Positions 1-6,688 of a stretch of 9,427 bases of DNA are shown one piece after another (position 1 is the stretch's first letter; every line of letters begins with the position of its first letter). The notes beneath the pieces are model-generated. The model was not told the DNA's origin. It made no database searches and saw only the letters and a program-made list of their open reading frames with translations. Both the position numbers and the translations under genes were made by a program. This DNA comes from an uncultured Clostridia bacterium (GTDB lineage: Bacteria; Bacillota; Clostridia; Oscillospirales; Butyricicoccaceae): assembly GCA_910586575.1 (NCBI GenBank), contig CAJUJQ010000122.1, positions 1-9,427 of the forward strand. Reading direction: 5' to 3'.

Positions 1-135
1 TGCGGAAATCCAGCCCAAGAACGAGTTCGATTTTTGGCCGGATGGAGCAGTAGGGCTTGCCGTTCATGCAAAAGCGACTTCCGCGCAGGACGGACGAGGC
101 AGGCAGGGAAGGCCTGAGCAAAGGAGAGGATTCCA
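1..135. other. Upstream flank, no supported gene
   Basis: I cannot assign this stretch. Forward frame 1 is open from the window edge to a TGA at 115-117. Frame 2 is open to a TGA at 137-139, which overlaps the walR start, so either could be the tail of an upstream gene. On the reverse strand an ATG at 67 opens a frame running off the left edge (MNGKPYCSIRPKIELVLGLD...), without a clear ribosome binding site. None of the three translations resembles a family I recognise. No convincing sigma-A promoter for walR is visible, so the walR promoter may lie further upstream. Confidence 0.4.
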
Positions 136-822
136 TTGAAAAAGAAAATCCTTGTGGTAGAGGATGAACGCACGATTGCGGATATCCTGGTGTTTAATCT
201 GGAACGGGAAGGATATGAAGCGGTTTCGGCGGGCGACGGTCCCAAGGGGCTGAAAATGGCGCTTGAGGGTGAGCCGGATTTAATCCTGCTGGATGTCATG
301 CTGCCGGAGATGGACGGCTTTGAGGTGCTGCGCCAGGTGCGGGAGAAATCCCGGGTGCCGGTGATTATGCTGACGGCACGCGAGGAGGAAACCGACAAAG
401 TAGACGCGTTGGAGATGGGTGCGGATGATTATATCACCAAGCCGTTTTCCATGCGGGAGCTGATGGCGCGGGTCAAGGCGAATATCCGCCGGACAGCCCC
501 GGCGGAAGCCGAAGCGCCGGAGGCGGCGCGGGAAAGCGAGCTGATGATCAGCCAGGAACAGAACGCGGTGTACAAGAATGGCAAACCGCTTGATTTGTCG
601 ATGCGGGAATATGATATCCTGAGCTACCTGTCGGCGACGCCGGGGCGTGTCGTGACCCGGGAAGAGCTGATGGAAAAGGTCTGGGGATATGAATATTACG
701 GCGATTTGAGGGCGGTGGATGTTGCGATCCGCCGGCTGCGGGAGAAAATCGAGGACGAGCCTGCGCAGCCGAAATATATCATCACAAAGCGCGGAATGGG
801 CTACTATTATGACAAACAGTGA
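136..822 (+). CDS. walR: WalR response regulator (OmpR/PhoB family)
   Basis: Cytoplasmic DNA-binding response regulator of the WalRK system, which controls autolysins and wall metabolism in Bacillota. At 228 aa it has family length. The receiver domain (about 1-120) shows the acidic pair E9/D10, phospho-acceptor D53 in LILLDVMLP, T80 and K102. A winged-helix output domain (about 130-226) ends with DVAIRRLREKIEDEP and the ITKRGMGYYY wing, close to known WalR. T101 lies directly before K102; the equivalent threonine is a PrkC/Stk1 kinase site in Bacillus and Staphylococcus WalR. The start is TTG at 136, with AAGGAG at 121-126 and nine bases of spacing (a second AGGA follows, closer to the start); the protein then begins MKKKILVVEDE as expected. 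WalK, YycH, YycI and YycJ neighbours exclude PhoP or ResD as the better name. A 197-nt gap with hairpins separates it from walK. Confidence 0.95.
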   Translation: MKKKILVVEDERTIADILVFNLEREGYEAVSAGDGPKGLKMALEGEPDLILLDVMLPEMDGFEVLRQVREKSRVPVIMLTAREEETDKVDALEMGADDYITKPFSMRELMARVKANIRRTAPAEAEAPEAARESELMISQEQNAVYKNGKPLDLSMREYDILSYLSATPGRVVTREELMEKVWGYEYYGDLRAVDVAIRRLREKIEDEPAQPKYIITKRGMGYYYDKQ

Positions 823-868
823 GGTATCCCGCAAGATACACAATTTGAAAGGAATGTATTTCGCCGAC

Positions 869-897
869 CGGCCCGCCGTCTTTCGGCGGGTCGTTTG
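869..897 (+). terminator. Hairpin after walR, possible attenuator
   Basis: CCCGCCG (872-878) pairs perfectly with CGGCGGG (884-890) around a TCTTT loop. The stem extends by a G-U and two G-C pairs to 869/893. It is followed by only a short TTTGT tract, so it may be a weak terminator or a processing/stability element that lowers walK expression relative to walR. Function is inferred from shape alone. Confidence 0.45.
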
Positions 898-987
898 TCG
901 ATGCGGGAGCGGAGAGGTCCCGCCCGCGGGCGCAGGAAAGCTGGGGATTGCCGGGATGAATGCTTCTCCGGAGAGGATTGTGGGGTT

Positions 988-1002
988 CCAAGAGCTTCTT
1001 GG
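988..1002 (+). promoter_or_regulatory. Inverted repeat just upstream of the walK ribosome binding site
   Basis: CCAAGA (988-993) and TCTTGG (997-1002) form a perfect 6-bp stem with a 3-base loop, ending four bases before the AAGGAGG of walK (1007-1013). A palindrome CTCCGGAG lies at 966-973. Either could tune walK translation or bind a protein; no function can be assigned from sequence. Confidence 0.3.
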
Positions 1003-1019
1003 CGTAAAGGAGGGAATGG

Positions 1020-2786
1020 ATGTTTCGGAGTCTGCATATGAAATTGGTGCTGATTCTGGTGCTGTTGATTGTTTCCGTGATGGCTGTGGTCGGGATTTTC
1101 CTGATTAACAGCGTCGGAACGTTCTATCTGGAGGATTTCCGGAGCCAGGTGCAGGATACCCTGTGGACCGGGGACGTCATGGCCGCGATGGAAAATGCTG
1201 CCGCAAATGGCCCGGAAGCACTCAAAAATGTCGTTGCCGCGTATGATACCCAGCTCGGGCTTGACCAGTACCGCAGCTTCAGTATCCTGGACGCGCAGGG
1301 GAAATATTTGGCCGGTTCCGCGGCCAATGCCGCCAGCGCGGAGCAGTTCTACCGCCGCCCGAATATCGTTTCCGCAATGGCGGGGAAAGCCAGCTGCGCG
1401 GGGTCCGTGATTGATAATTACATGGATTATGCCATCCCGGTACAGCTGGGCGGGTCTGTCCGGTTCATTGTGTACATCAATGACGATAAGCAGGAGATTT
1501 CAGAGCTGTCCAGCCGTTATTTCGCAATTGTCATGCAGGCAATGATGTTTGGTTTGGTGGTGGCGATTCTGCTGTCCTTCCTGCTGTCCAAGACCATCAC
1601 CACGCCGCTTGAAAATATCACCCAGGGCGCAAAGCGCATCGCCGACGGTGACTTCAGGCAGCAGCTGCCCATTCAATCCTCCGATGAGATTGGTGAATTG
1701 ACAAGCGCCTTTAACTACATGGCGCGCGCGCTCCATGCCACCATCAACGAGGTGCAGGGGGAGCGCAACAAGCTGGAAACCATTTTCCTGCACATGACCG
1801 ACGGCGTTGCCGCCTTCACCTTCGACGGCAAGCTCATCCATATGAACCCCGCGACCGAAAGTTATCTGGGCGTGCGGTTCGAGGACAACGTCGCTTTTGA
1901 GGATATGTTCGGTGATTTGGCGCTTCCGGAAAAAGTCGAGGGGCGGCGGACTTACCTGCAAAACGAGATTACCCGGTACGGCAGGATTTTGACCGTGACA
2001 CTTGCGCCGTATGGCTCAATAGGCGGGGACGGCGGCGTGATGGCGGTCATCCACGATATTACCGAGCAGCGCAAGCTCGACGACGCGCGGCGCGAATTCG
2101 TCGCGAATGTTTCGCATGAGCTGCGCACGCCGCTGACCAATATCCGCTCTTATACCGAAACATTGATTGACGCGGCAGGGGAATTGCCCAAGGAAACCGA
2201 AATCAAGTTCCTTGGTGTTGTCACCAGCGAGGCCGAACGCATGGCGCGTATCGTGACCGACTTGCTGACGCTCTCCAAGCTCGATTATAACCAGATGGAT
2301 TTACGGTTTACCCATTTTTCCACGCATGCAATGCTCGAGGCTGTCTATAATGCTATGGTACTGAACGCGGGTGAGCAGGGGCACAGCTTCCGGATGGACG
2401 TGCCGGACACGCTGCCCGATATGAATGGCGACCGTGAGCGCCTGGAGCAGGTGGTTGTCAATATCGTTTCCAACTCCATCAAGTATACGCCGCGCGGTGG
2501 GCACATCGCAATGTCGGCGCGGATGCTGGACGAGCGCAAGCTGGAAATCGTGGTCGAGGACGACGGTATGGGCATCCCAAAGGACGACGTGCCGCGCCTG
2601 TTTGAGCGCTTTTACCGGGTGGACAAGGCGCGCTCCCGCGAGAAGGGCGGCACGGGCCTTGGCCTTGCCATCGCAAAGGAAATGGTCGAGGCGCACCGGG
2701 GCAGCATCCGCCTGGAAAGCGAGCTGGACAAGGGCACCCGGGTGACGATTCTGCTGCCCATCGACTTGCCGCTTGAGGATGCGTAA
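1020..2786 (+). CDS. walK: WalK sensor histidine kinase
   Basis: Membrane sensor kinase that phosphorylates WalR; 588 aa. Domains in order: membrane segment about 9-30; extracytoplasmic PDC/Cache-like sensor about 32-168; second membrane segment about 169-189; HAMP about 190-243 starting near P196; cytoplasmic PAS about 250-352; HisKA with phospho-acceptor H366 in FVANVSHELRTPL; HATPase_c with N-box N481-N485, G1 motif DDGMG (514-518), the F-box FERFYRVDKARS and G2 box GGTGLGL (543 onward). The PAS region keeps HMTD (H258, D261) and HDITE (H345, E349), which align with the zinc ligands described in Staphylococcus aureus WalK. AAGGAGG at 1007-1013 supports the ATG at 1020. The gene ends eight bases inside the next ORF, so translational coupling with the YycH-like gene is likely. 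Confidence 0.96.
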   Translation: MFRSLHMKLVLILVLLIVSVMAVVGIFLINSVGTFYLEDFRSQVQDTLWTGDVMAAMENAAANGPEALKNVVAAYDTQLGLDQYRSFSILDAQGKYLAGSAANAASAEQFYRRPNIVSAMAGKASCAGSVIDNYMDYAIPVQLGGSVRFIVYINDDKQEISELSSRYFAIVMQAMMFGLVVAILLSFLLSKTITTPLENITQGAKRIADGDFRQQLPIQSSDEIGELTSAFNYMARALHATINEVQGERNKLETIFLHMTDGVAAFTFDGKLIHMNPATESYLGVRFEDNVAFEDMFGDLALPEKVEGRRTYLQNEITRYGRILTVTLAPYGSIGGDGGVMAVIHDITEQRKLDDARREFVANVSHELRTPLTNIRSYTETLIDAAGELPKETEIKFLGVVTSEAERMARIVTDLLTLSKLDYNQMDLRFTHFSTHAMLEAVYNAMVLNAGEQGHSFRMDVPDTLPDMNGDRERLEQVVVNIVSNSIKYTPRGGHIAMSARMLDERKLEIVVEDDGMGIPKDDVPRLFERFYRVDKARSREKGGTGLGLAIAKEMVEAHRGSIRLESELDKGTRVTILLPIDLPLEDA

Positions 2787-4080
2787 ATCGCGTAAAACGG
2801 TAAAATTTATGAAGCAAAAATCATTCAAAAATACAATGCGGAATCTTGCGCTTGTCGTCCTGACGCTGCTGATGGTGGTGCTGACGCTGCTCAGCGGCGT
2901 TTCGGCGGTGGGCAGCGACGTGCGGCCCTTCCGTTGGTCGCTGCGGCACGCGGACCTGGGCTATGAGGTGCGTTCGGGCGACAGCCCGGCGGCGTACCCG
3001 TCGTCGATTGCCATGACCGGCGTGGACGGCGTGCTGTACGGCGCGGCGTTCAATGAGCGCGCGGCGGCGCAGCTCTATGAGGTCACGCGCGAGCTGGTGG
3101 GCAGCGCGCTGAGCGGGGCGGGCAGCTTTGAGCAGACGACGGAGCAGACGCTCCGGGAGCTGCTTGCAGGGGAAACGCTTTGCTATGCCTATAATGGCGA
3201 AATCCCGTCCCAAGCGCTTGCGGTGTGGCTGGAAGGGCGGTGTGGCAGCGAAATGAGCATTTCCATGCTGCTGCTGACGAAGGGCGGGAACCTGGTACTT
3301 CGCACGCGGGAGCAGGGACTTGTGATGGCGGAAACCACGATCGACCAAAGCGCCTGGCAGCGTGCGGCGGCGGTCATGGGCGCGGGCGCCTGCACGTACG
3401 CGGGGCTTTCGGAGCAGCCGTCCTGCCGGCGGCTGGCGGCGGAAACGCTGATCTTTGACGGCGTGCCCGTGAACGCGGACGTGCTGGTCAGCGAACCGCC
3501 CGCGTTCGGCGCCCCCAACGCGGCGGACAGCCTGCAAACGCTGCTGGGCGCGTTCGATTACAGCGTTTACGCGCGGAGCTACCAGGAGCGCGATTCCCAG
3601 GTGTACGTTGACAATGACAGCACCATCCGGATTCACACGGACGGGACAATCCGTTATGCGGCGGCACGCCGGGAGCTGGAAGCGGCGGAACCGCTGCCGC
3701 TGACGGACGCCATCGAGCGGGCGCGCGTCATTCTTGCGCGGGCGCAATACTCCATCGGCGCGGGCACGCAGGCGGAGCTGCTTTCCTCGGTGCCGAACGC
3801 GGAAGGCGGGGTTACGCTCCTGTTTGGGCTGGTGTTCGAGGGAATCCCGATCAGCACAGACGAGCCATACGCAAGCTTTGACTTCGCGGACGGGCAGCTC
3901 ATCCGGGCGGTGATCCATCTGCGGCGTTTCTCTGCCAGCGGCAGCCGCCAATATATCCTCCCGGCGGCGCAGGCGGCGGCGGCTTCACCGCAGGCCGGGC
4001 AGCGTCTCGGCATTGCTTATTTGGAGGGGGAGCCTGACCATTTCGCGGCGGAACGCTGCTTTACTTTTGTCAATCCTTAA
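2779..4080 (+). CDS. yycH: YycH/WalH-like regulator of WalK
   Basis: Single-pass membrane protein of 433 aa, in the place and near the length of YycH, which in known systems sits outside the membrane and modulates WalK together with YycI. A very basic N-terminus (MRKSRKTVKFMKQKS) precedes one hydrophobic segment at about 22-44, giving an N-in topology with a large extracytoplasmic part. The C-terminal third (SFDFADGQLIRAVIHLRRF, then an Ala-rich stretch and RLGIAYLEG) fits the YycH C-terminal region. Overall similarity to the Bacillus family is weak, so the call leans on position. Start choice is uncertain. ATG 2779 overlaps the walK stop by 8 nt and suits translational coupling; TTG 2773 and ATG 2809 are in frame, and none has a clear ribosome binding site. 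The gene is visibly richer in GCG/GGC codons than its neighbours. Confidence 0.72.
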   Translation: MRKSRKTVKFMKQKSFKNTMRNLALVVLTLLMVVLTLLSGVSAVGSDVRPFRWSLRHADLGYEVRSGDSPAAYPSSIAMTGVDGVLYGAAFNERAAAQLYEVTRELVGSALSGAGSFEQTTEQTLRELLAGETLCYAYNGEIPSQALAVWLEGRCGSEMSISMLLLTKGGNLVLRTREQGLVMAETTIDQSAWQRAAAVMGAGACTYAGLSEQPSCRRLAAETLIFDGVPVNADVLVSEPPAFGAPNAADSLQTLLGAFDYSVYARSYQERDSQVYVDNDSTIRIHTDGTIRYAAARRELEAAEPLPLTDAIERARVILARAQYSIGAGTQAELLSSVPNAEGGVTLLFGLVFEGIPISTDEPYASFDFADGQLIRAVIHLRRFSASGSRQYILPAAQAAAASPQAGQRLGIAYLEGEPDHFAAERCFTFVNP

Positions 4081-4091
4081 TTGATATCCTG

Positions 4092-4133
4092 CCGGTCAGC
4101 CTGCCGGAAGCGCGGTGGGCTGGCCGGGATTTT
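4092..4133 (+). terminator. Terminator-like hairpin after yycH
   Basis: CCGGTCAGCC (4092-4101) pairs with GGCTGGCCGG (4118-4127), a 10-bp stem with one U-G wobble. The loop is 16 nt and can itself fold. GATTTT follows (T4 at 4130-4133). It lies 11 nt after the yycH stop. The short T tract makes termination probable but perhaps incomplete. Confidence 0.55.
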
Positions 4134-4167
4134 AAGAAGGACCTTTTGGATTCCTGCGGGGACCGCG

Positions 4168-4203
4168 GAAAATCCGCTGGCACAGCGCTGCCAACGGATT
4201 TTC
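4168..4203 (+). terminator. Second hairpin in the yycH-yycI gap
   Basis: GAAAATCCG (4168-4176) pairs with CGGATTTTC (4195-4203). Inside it, TGGCA (4178-4182) pairs with TGCCA (4189-4193) after one C-A mismatch, leaving a 6-nt loop. The A-rich and T-rich arms make it symmetrical on both strands. A smaller hairpin GCGGA/TCCGC (4165-4177) shares its left arm and would exclude it, so two alternative folds exist. This could be a terminator or a switch-like element; the evidence is structural only. Confidence 0.4.
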
Positions 4204-4226
4204 GACGGACTCAGTTGCCCCATTAT

Positions 4227-4255
4227 CTGCCGAAATCGTTTGCGGCAGGTATAAT
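4227..4255 (+). promoter_or_regulatory. Candidate yycI promoter with overlapping inverted repeat
   Basis: A perfect TATAAT lies at 4250-4255, 22 nt before the yycI ATG. The base 17 bp upstream gives only CTGCCG as a -35 (weak). That same CTGCCG (4227-4232) is repeated inverted as CGGCAG at 4243-4248, so an operator or stem sits exactly between the -35 and -10 positions. The predicted transcript would begin around 4262, leaving a short leader that includes the ribosome binding site. Confidence 0.45.
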
Positions 4256-4277
4256 TTTTCGAAAGGAGGGCATCTTT

Positions 4278-5096
4278 ATGCAATGGGATAAAGTAAAAAC
4301 GATTTTGTTGGCCATCCTTTTGGTCGTGGATGGGTTCCTTGTGTGGAACCTTTCCCAGAACTTTCTCGTGGCTTATCGCCGCGACCATGAAACGCTGGAA
4401 AATGTACGCACCCTTGTCAGCGCGGAGGGGGTTCGGCTGGACGCCGATTTTTCCATTCCGAACGGTGAGACGCTGCCTGCGTTGGAAATTGAACGCAGCA
4501 TCCACGCCGAGGAGGAAACCGCCGCCGCCCTGCTGGGCGATGGACCGGAACGGAAGGACGGGGAGGACGGCTCCACGCTCTTTACGAACCGCGACGGGGA
4601 AAGTGTGCTGTTTCAGCGGGACGGTACCATCGAAGCGCGCCTGCGCGTCGGCGAGATGCCTGAAAGACGCATCGACCGTGAGCATGTCGCCGAGCTGGTG
4701 CTGGTCGGCTTCCCGACCCATGACGGTACCTTTGCTGCGGACGGGGAAGGCACGGTCCATTTGACCGCCGACCTTGCCGGGGTGCAGCTGTTTGACCGCG
4801 CGCTCGAAATCCGCTTCAAAGATGGCTGGGCACAGGTTTCTGGACGCTGGACGCTCGAGCTGCCGTATACCACCACCGGCAGCAGTGTTTATTATGACGG
4901 CGCAGACGCGCTGCTCACCTATGCCTATCAGGCGGCGGAAAACACAGTCATTCAGGAAATGACACTTGGTTACCGTCTGGGGGAGGAAAACGCGGGGCGT
5001 ACACCACTGGTTGTATGCTGGCGGATTCGGACCAACCATGGCGTGGAATTTCTGGATACGTCAAAAATGACAATCCAGACAGAGGAAATTTCGTAA
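4278..5096 (+). CDS. yycI: YycI/WalI-like regulator of WalK
   Basis: Membrane-anchored partner of YycH in controlling WalK; 272 aa, family length. The N-terminus MQWDKVKTILLAILLVVDGF is characteristic: a short cytoplasmic head, then one membrane segment at about 7-25. The remainder is extracytoplasmic. The C-terminal part (VYYDGADALLTYAYQAA, then TPLVVCWRIRTNHGVEFLDTSKMTI) matches the YycI-type domain. ATG 4278 was chosen because AAAGGAGGG at 4262-4270 lies 7 nt before it and the signature N-terminus starts there. The in-frame upstream extension to 4146 runs through hairpins and has no family character. Unlike the usual close YycH-YycI arrangement, a 197-nt gap with its own TATAAT precedes it, so it is probably transcribed partly on its own. 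Confidence 0.85.
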   Translation: MQWDKVKTILLAILLVVDGFLVWNLSQNFLVAYRRDHETLENVRTLVSAEGVRLDADFSIPNGETLPALEIERSIHAEEETAAALLGDGPERKDGEDGSTLFTNRDGESVLFQRDGTIEARLRVGEMPERRIDREHVAELVLVGFPTHDGTFAADGEGTVHLTADLAGVQLFDRALEIRFKDGWAQVSGRWTLELPYTTTGSSVYYDGADALLTYAYQAAENTVIQEMTLGYRLGEENAGRTPLVVCWRIRTNHGVEFLDTSKMTIQTEEIS

Positions 5097-5116
5097 AGTT
5101 CTGTGAGGAAAACTCT

Positions 5117-5144
5117 TTGCAAATGGTGCAATCTGTGTTAAAAT
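5117..5144 (+). promoter_or_regulatory. Promoter of murA
   Basis: TTGCAA (5117-5122), 16 bp, then TAAAAT (5139-5144) preceded by TG at 5136-5137, an extended -10. Transcription would start near 5151, about 185 nt before the murA start, producing the structured leader listed separately. Confidence 0.6.
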
Positions 5145-5150
5145 GATATT

Positions 5151-5334
5151 TGTATTATCGCGCGGCTTTACCGCCAGCGCACATATTTCTTTGAACAAAC
5201 ATAATTTGAACATATATAAGGAGACCGGGGTCCCCCGGTGCCCTGGCCGTGCGCCCGCTGCTCGGAGCGCAGGTTCCTTTTTCATAAAAATGTACGGTCA
5301 TTCGCCGTACCATCATGCTAAGGAGTAGGTAGGC
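5151..5334 (+). ncRNA. Structured murA leader, candidate cis-regulatory RNA or small RNA
   Basis: Three stem regions are visible. First, GCGC-GGC pairs with GCC-A-GCGC (5160-5180, bulged A). The second is a block at 5218-5282. In it AAGGAgACC (5218-5226) pairs with GGTTCCTT (5272-5279) with one bulged G, enclosing a hairpin at 5250-5271 (TGCGCCCG with CGG-A-GCGCA, loop CTGCT) and followed at once by five T (5278-5282). ACCGGG (5224-5229) can instead pair with CCCGGT (5234-5239), which would break the outer stem. Third, GTACGG pairs with CCGTAC (5292-5310), just before the murA ribosome binding site at 5320-5325. A U-tract after a GC-rich stem with an alternative pairing is what an attenuator looks like, but I recognise no known riboswitch class. 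It could equally be a roughly 130-nt stand-alone RNA ending at 5282. Confidence 0.45.
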
Positions 5335-6633
5335 TTGACGAAATATATCATCAACGGCGGAAACCGTCTCAACGGAGAGGTTTCCATCAGCGGCGCGAAG
5401 AATGCCGCTGTCGCGATTATCCCGGCGGCTCTTCTGGTAGACGGCGCGTGCCGTATCGAAAACGTACCGAAGATCATTGACGTTACCCTTCAGCTGGAAA
5501 TCCTCCGGGAGCTGGGCGCCCACATCCGGCTGCTCAATTCCACGACGGTTGAGGTTAATGGCGACTACATCGCCGAAGCCAAGGTGCCCTATGAGCTGAT
5601 GCGCAAGATTCGCGCGTCTTATTACCTGATCGGCGCTCTGCTTGGCAGGTACCATCATGCCGAGGTCGCGATGCCTGGCGGCTGCAATTTCGGCGGCATC
5701 CGTCCGATTGACCAGCATATCAAGGGCTTTAAGGCGCTTGGGGCGCAGGTCGAAATCCGCGAGGGCGGTTATATCTGCGCCGATGCCCCCGACGGGCTGA
5801 CCGGCGCGCACATTTACTTTGATGTCGTTTCGGTTGGCGCGACCATCAACATCATGCTTGCCGCCGTGCTTGCAAGGGGGCAGACCATCCTGGAAAACTG
5901 CGCGAAAGAGCCTCATATTGTCGATTTAGCAAACTTTTTGAACTCCATGGGCGCTGACGTGAAGGGCGCGGGCACCGACGTGATTAAAATCCGCGGCGTG
6001 CGCAGGCTGCGCGGCGGCATGTACTCTATCATCCCCGACCAGATCGAAGCGGGGACGTTTATGGCGGCTGTCGCGGCATGCGGCGGCCAGGTATTGGTGA
6101 AAAACATTATCCCGAAGCACTTGGAATGTATCACAGCAAAGCTCAAGGAAATGGGCGTTGAAGTGACCGAATATGACGATTCTGTACTGGTAACGCGCAG
6201 CGGACGCCTGCGCAAGACCAATTTGAAAACCCTGCCGTATCCCGGTTTCCCGACCGATATGCAGCCCCAGCTGACCACGGCGCTCTGCCTGGCGGATGGC
6301 ACGAGCATCATCACCGAGGGTGTGTGGGATACCCGTTATCGTTATACCGAGGAGCTGGCGCGCATGGGCGCAAGCATCCATGTAGACGGCAAAATTGCTG
6401 TAATTGAGGGCGTCCGAGAGCTGACGGCGGCTCCGGTGCGCGCGTTTGACCTGCGCGCGGGCGCGGCGATGGTCATCGCGGGGCTTGCCGCCAAGGGGGT
6501 TACCCAGGTGGAGCAGGTGACGAACATCGAGCGCGGCTACGAGAACCTTGTGGAAAAATTTGTAAGCCTTGGGGCCGACATGTACCGGTCAGAAATCCCG
6601 GAAACAGAGGCCGCAATGGGGGCGGCGCAGTAA
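5335..6633 (+). CDS. murA: UDP-N-acetylglucosamine 1-carboxyvinyltransferase MurA
   Basis: Cytoplasmic enzyme that transfers enolpyruvate from PEP to UDP-GlcNAc, the committed step of peptidoglycan synthesis. 432 aa, two inside-out alpha/beta domains of the EPSP synthase fold. Visible active-site residues: K22/N23 in ISGAKNAAV, C117 in MPGGCNFGGIRPIDQHI (the loop cysteine that fosfomycin alkylates, so the enzyme should be fosfomycin-sensitive), D308 in FPTDMQPQ and R400 in NIERGYENLVEKF. The start is TTG at 5335, with AAGGAG at 5320-5325 and 9 nt spacing; MTKYIINGGNRLNGEV then aligns with family N-termini. It sits between yycI and yycJ, linking wall synthesis directly to its control system, and probably shares a transcript with walJ (55 nt downstream) and rlmH. 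Bacillota often carry two MurA copies; whether this is the only one cannot be seen here. Confidence 0.97.
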   Translation: MTKYIINGGNRLNGEVSISGAKNAAVAIIPAALLVDGACRIENVPKIIDVTLQLEILRELGAHIRLLNSTTVEVNGDYIAEAKVPYELMRKIRASYYLIGALLGRYHHAEVAMPGGCNFGGIRPIDQHIKGFKALGAQVEIREGGYICADAPDGLTGAHIYFDVVSVGATINIMLAAVLARGQTILENCAKEPHIVDLANFLNSMGADVKGAGTDVIKIRGVRRLRGGMYSIIPDQIEAGTFMAAVAACGGQVLVKNIIPKHLECITAKLKEMGVEVTEYDDSVLVTRSGRLRKTNLKTLPYPGFPTDMQPQLTTALCLADGTSIITEGVWDTRYRYTEELARMGASIHVDGKIAVIEGVRELTAAPVRAFDLRAGAAMVIAGLAAKGVTQVEQVTNIERGYENLVEKFVSLGADMYRSEIPETEAAMGAAQ

Positions 6634-6688
6634 GGTATCCTTATGGCATCGTCCGGCGCTCCCGGCGCGGCGGAACGGAAAGGCAGAC

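Noticed and set aside
719..1108. Forward open frame covering the walR-walK gap
   Set aside because: It overlaps the ends of both real genes; the internal ATG at 854 has no properly spaced ribosome binding site and its product is featureless.
2821..3951. 376-codon open frame on the reverse strand opposite the YycH-like gene
   Set aside because: It is Arg/His/Pro-rich with no family character or ribosome binding site, and reflects the high-GC codon use of the + strand gene, which has membrane topology and operon context.
4088..4107. Direct repeat CCTGCCGG twice, 12 nt apart
   Set aside because: Only two short copies, and largely accounted for by the overlapping terminator-like stem.
4077..5039. 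320-codon reverse-strand open frame opposite yycI
   Set aside because: Shadow of yycI; it also spans hairpins in the intergenic gap and resembles nothing known.
5143..5328. 61-codon open frame in the murA leader
   Set aside because: Its ATG overlaps the -10 of the murA promoter, so the main transcript would not contain it. The shorter internal 12-residue ATG frame (5290-5328) has no ribosome binding site.
5307..5660. GTACCATCATGC occurs at 5307-5318 and again at 5649-5660 inside murA
   Set aside because: A 12-base match is expected by chance a few times in a window of this size; no flanking similarity.
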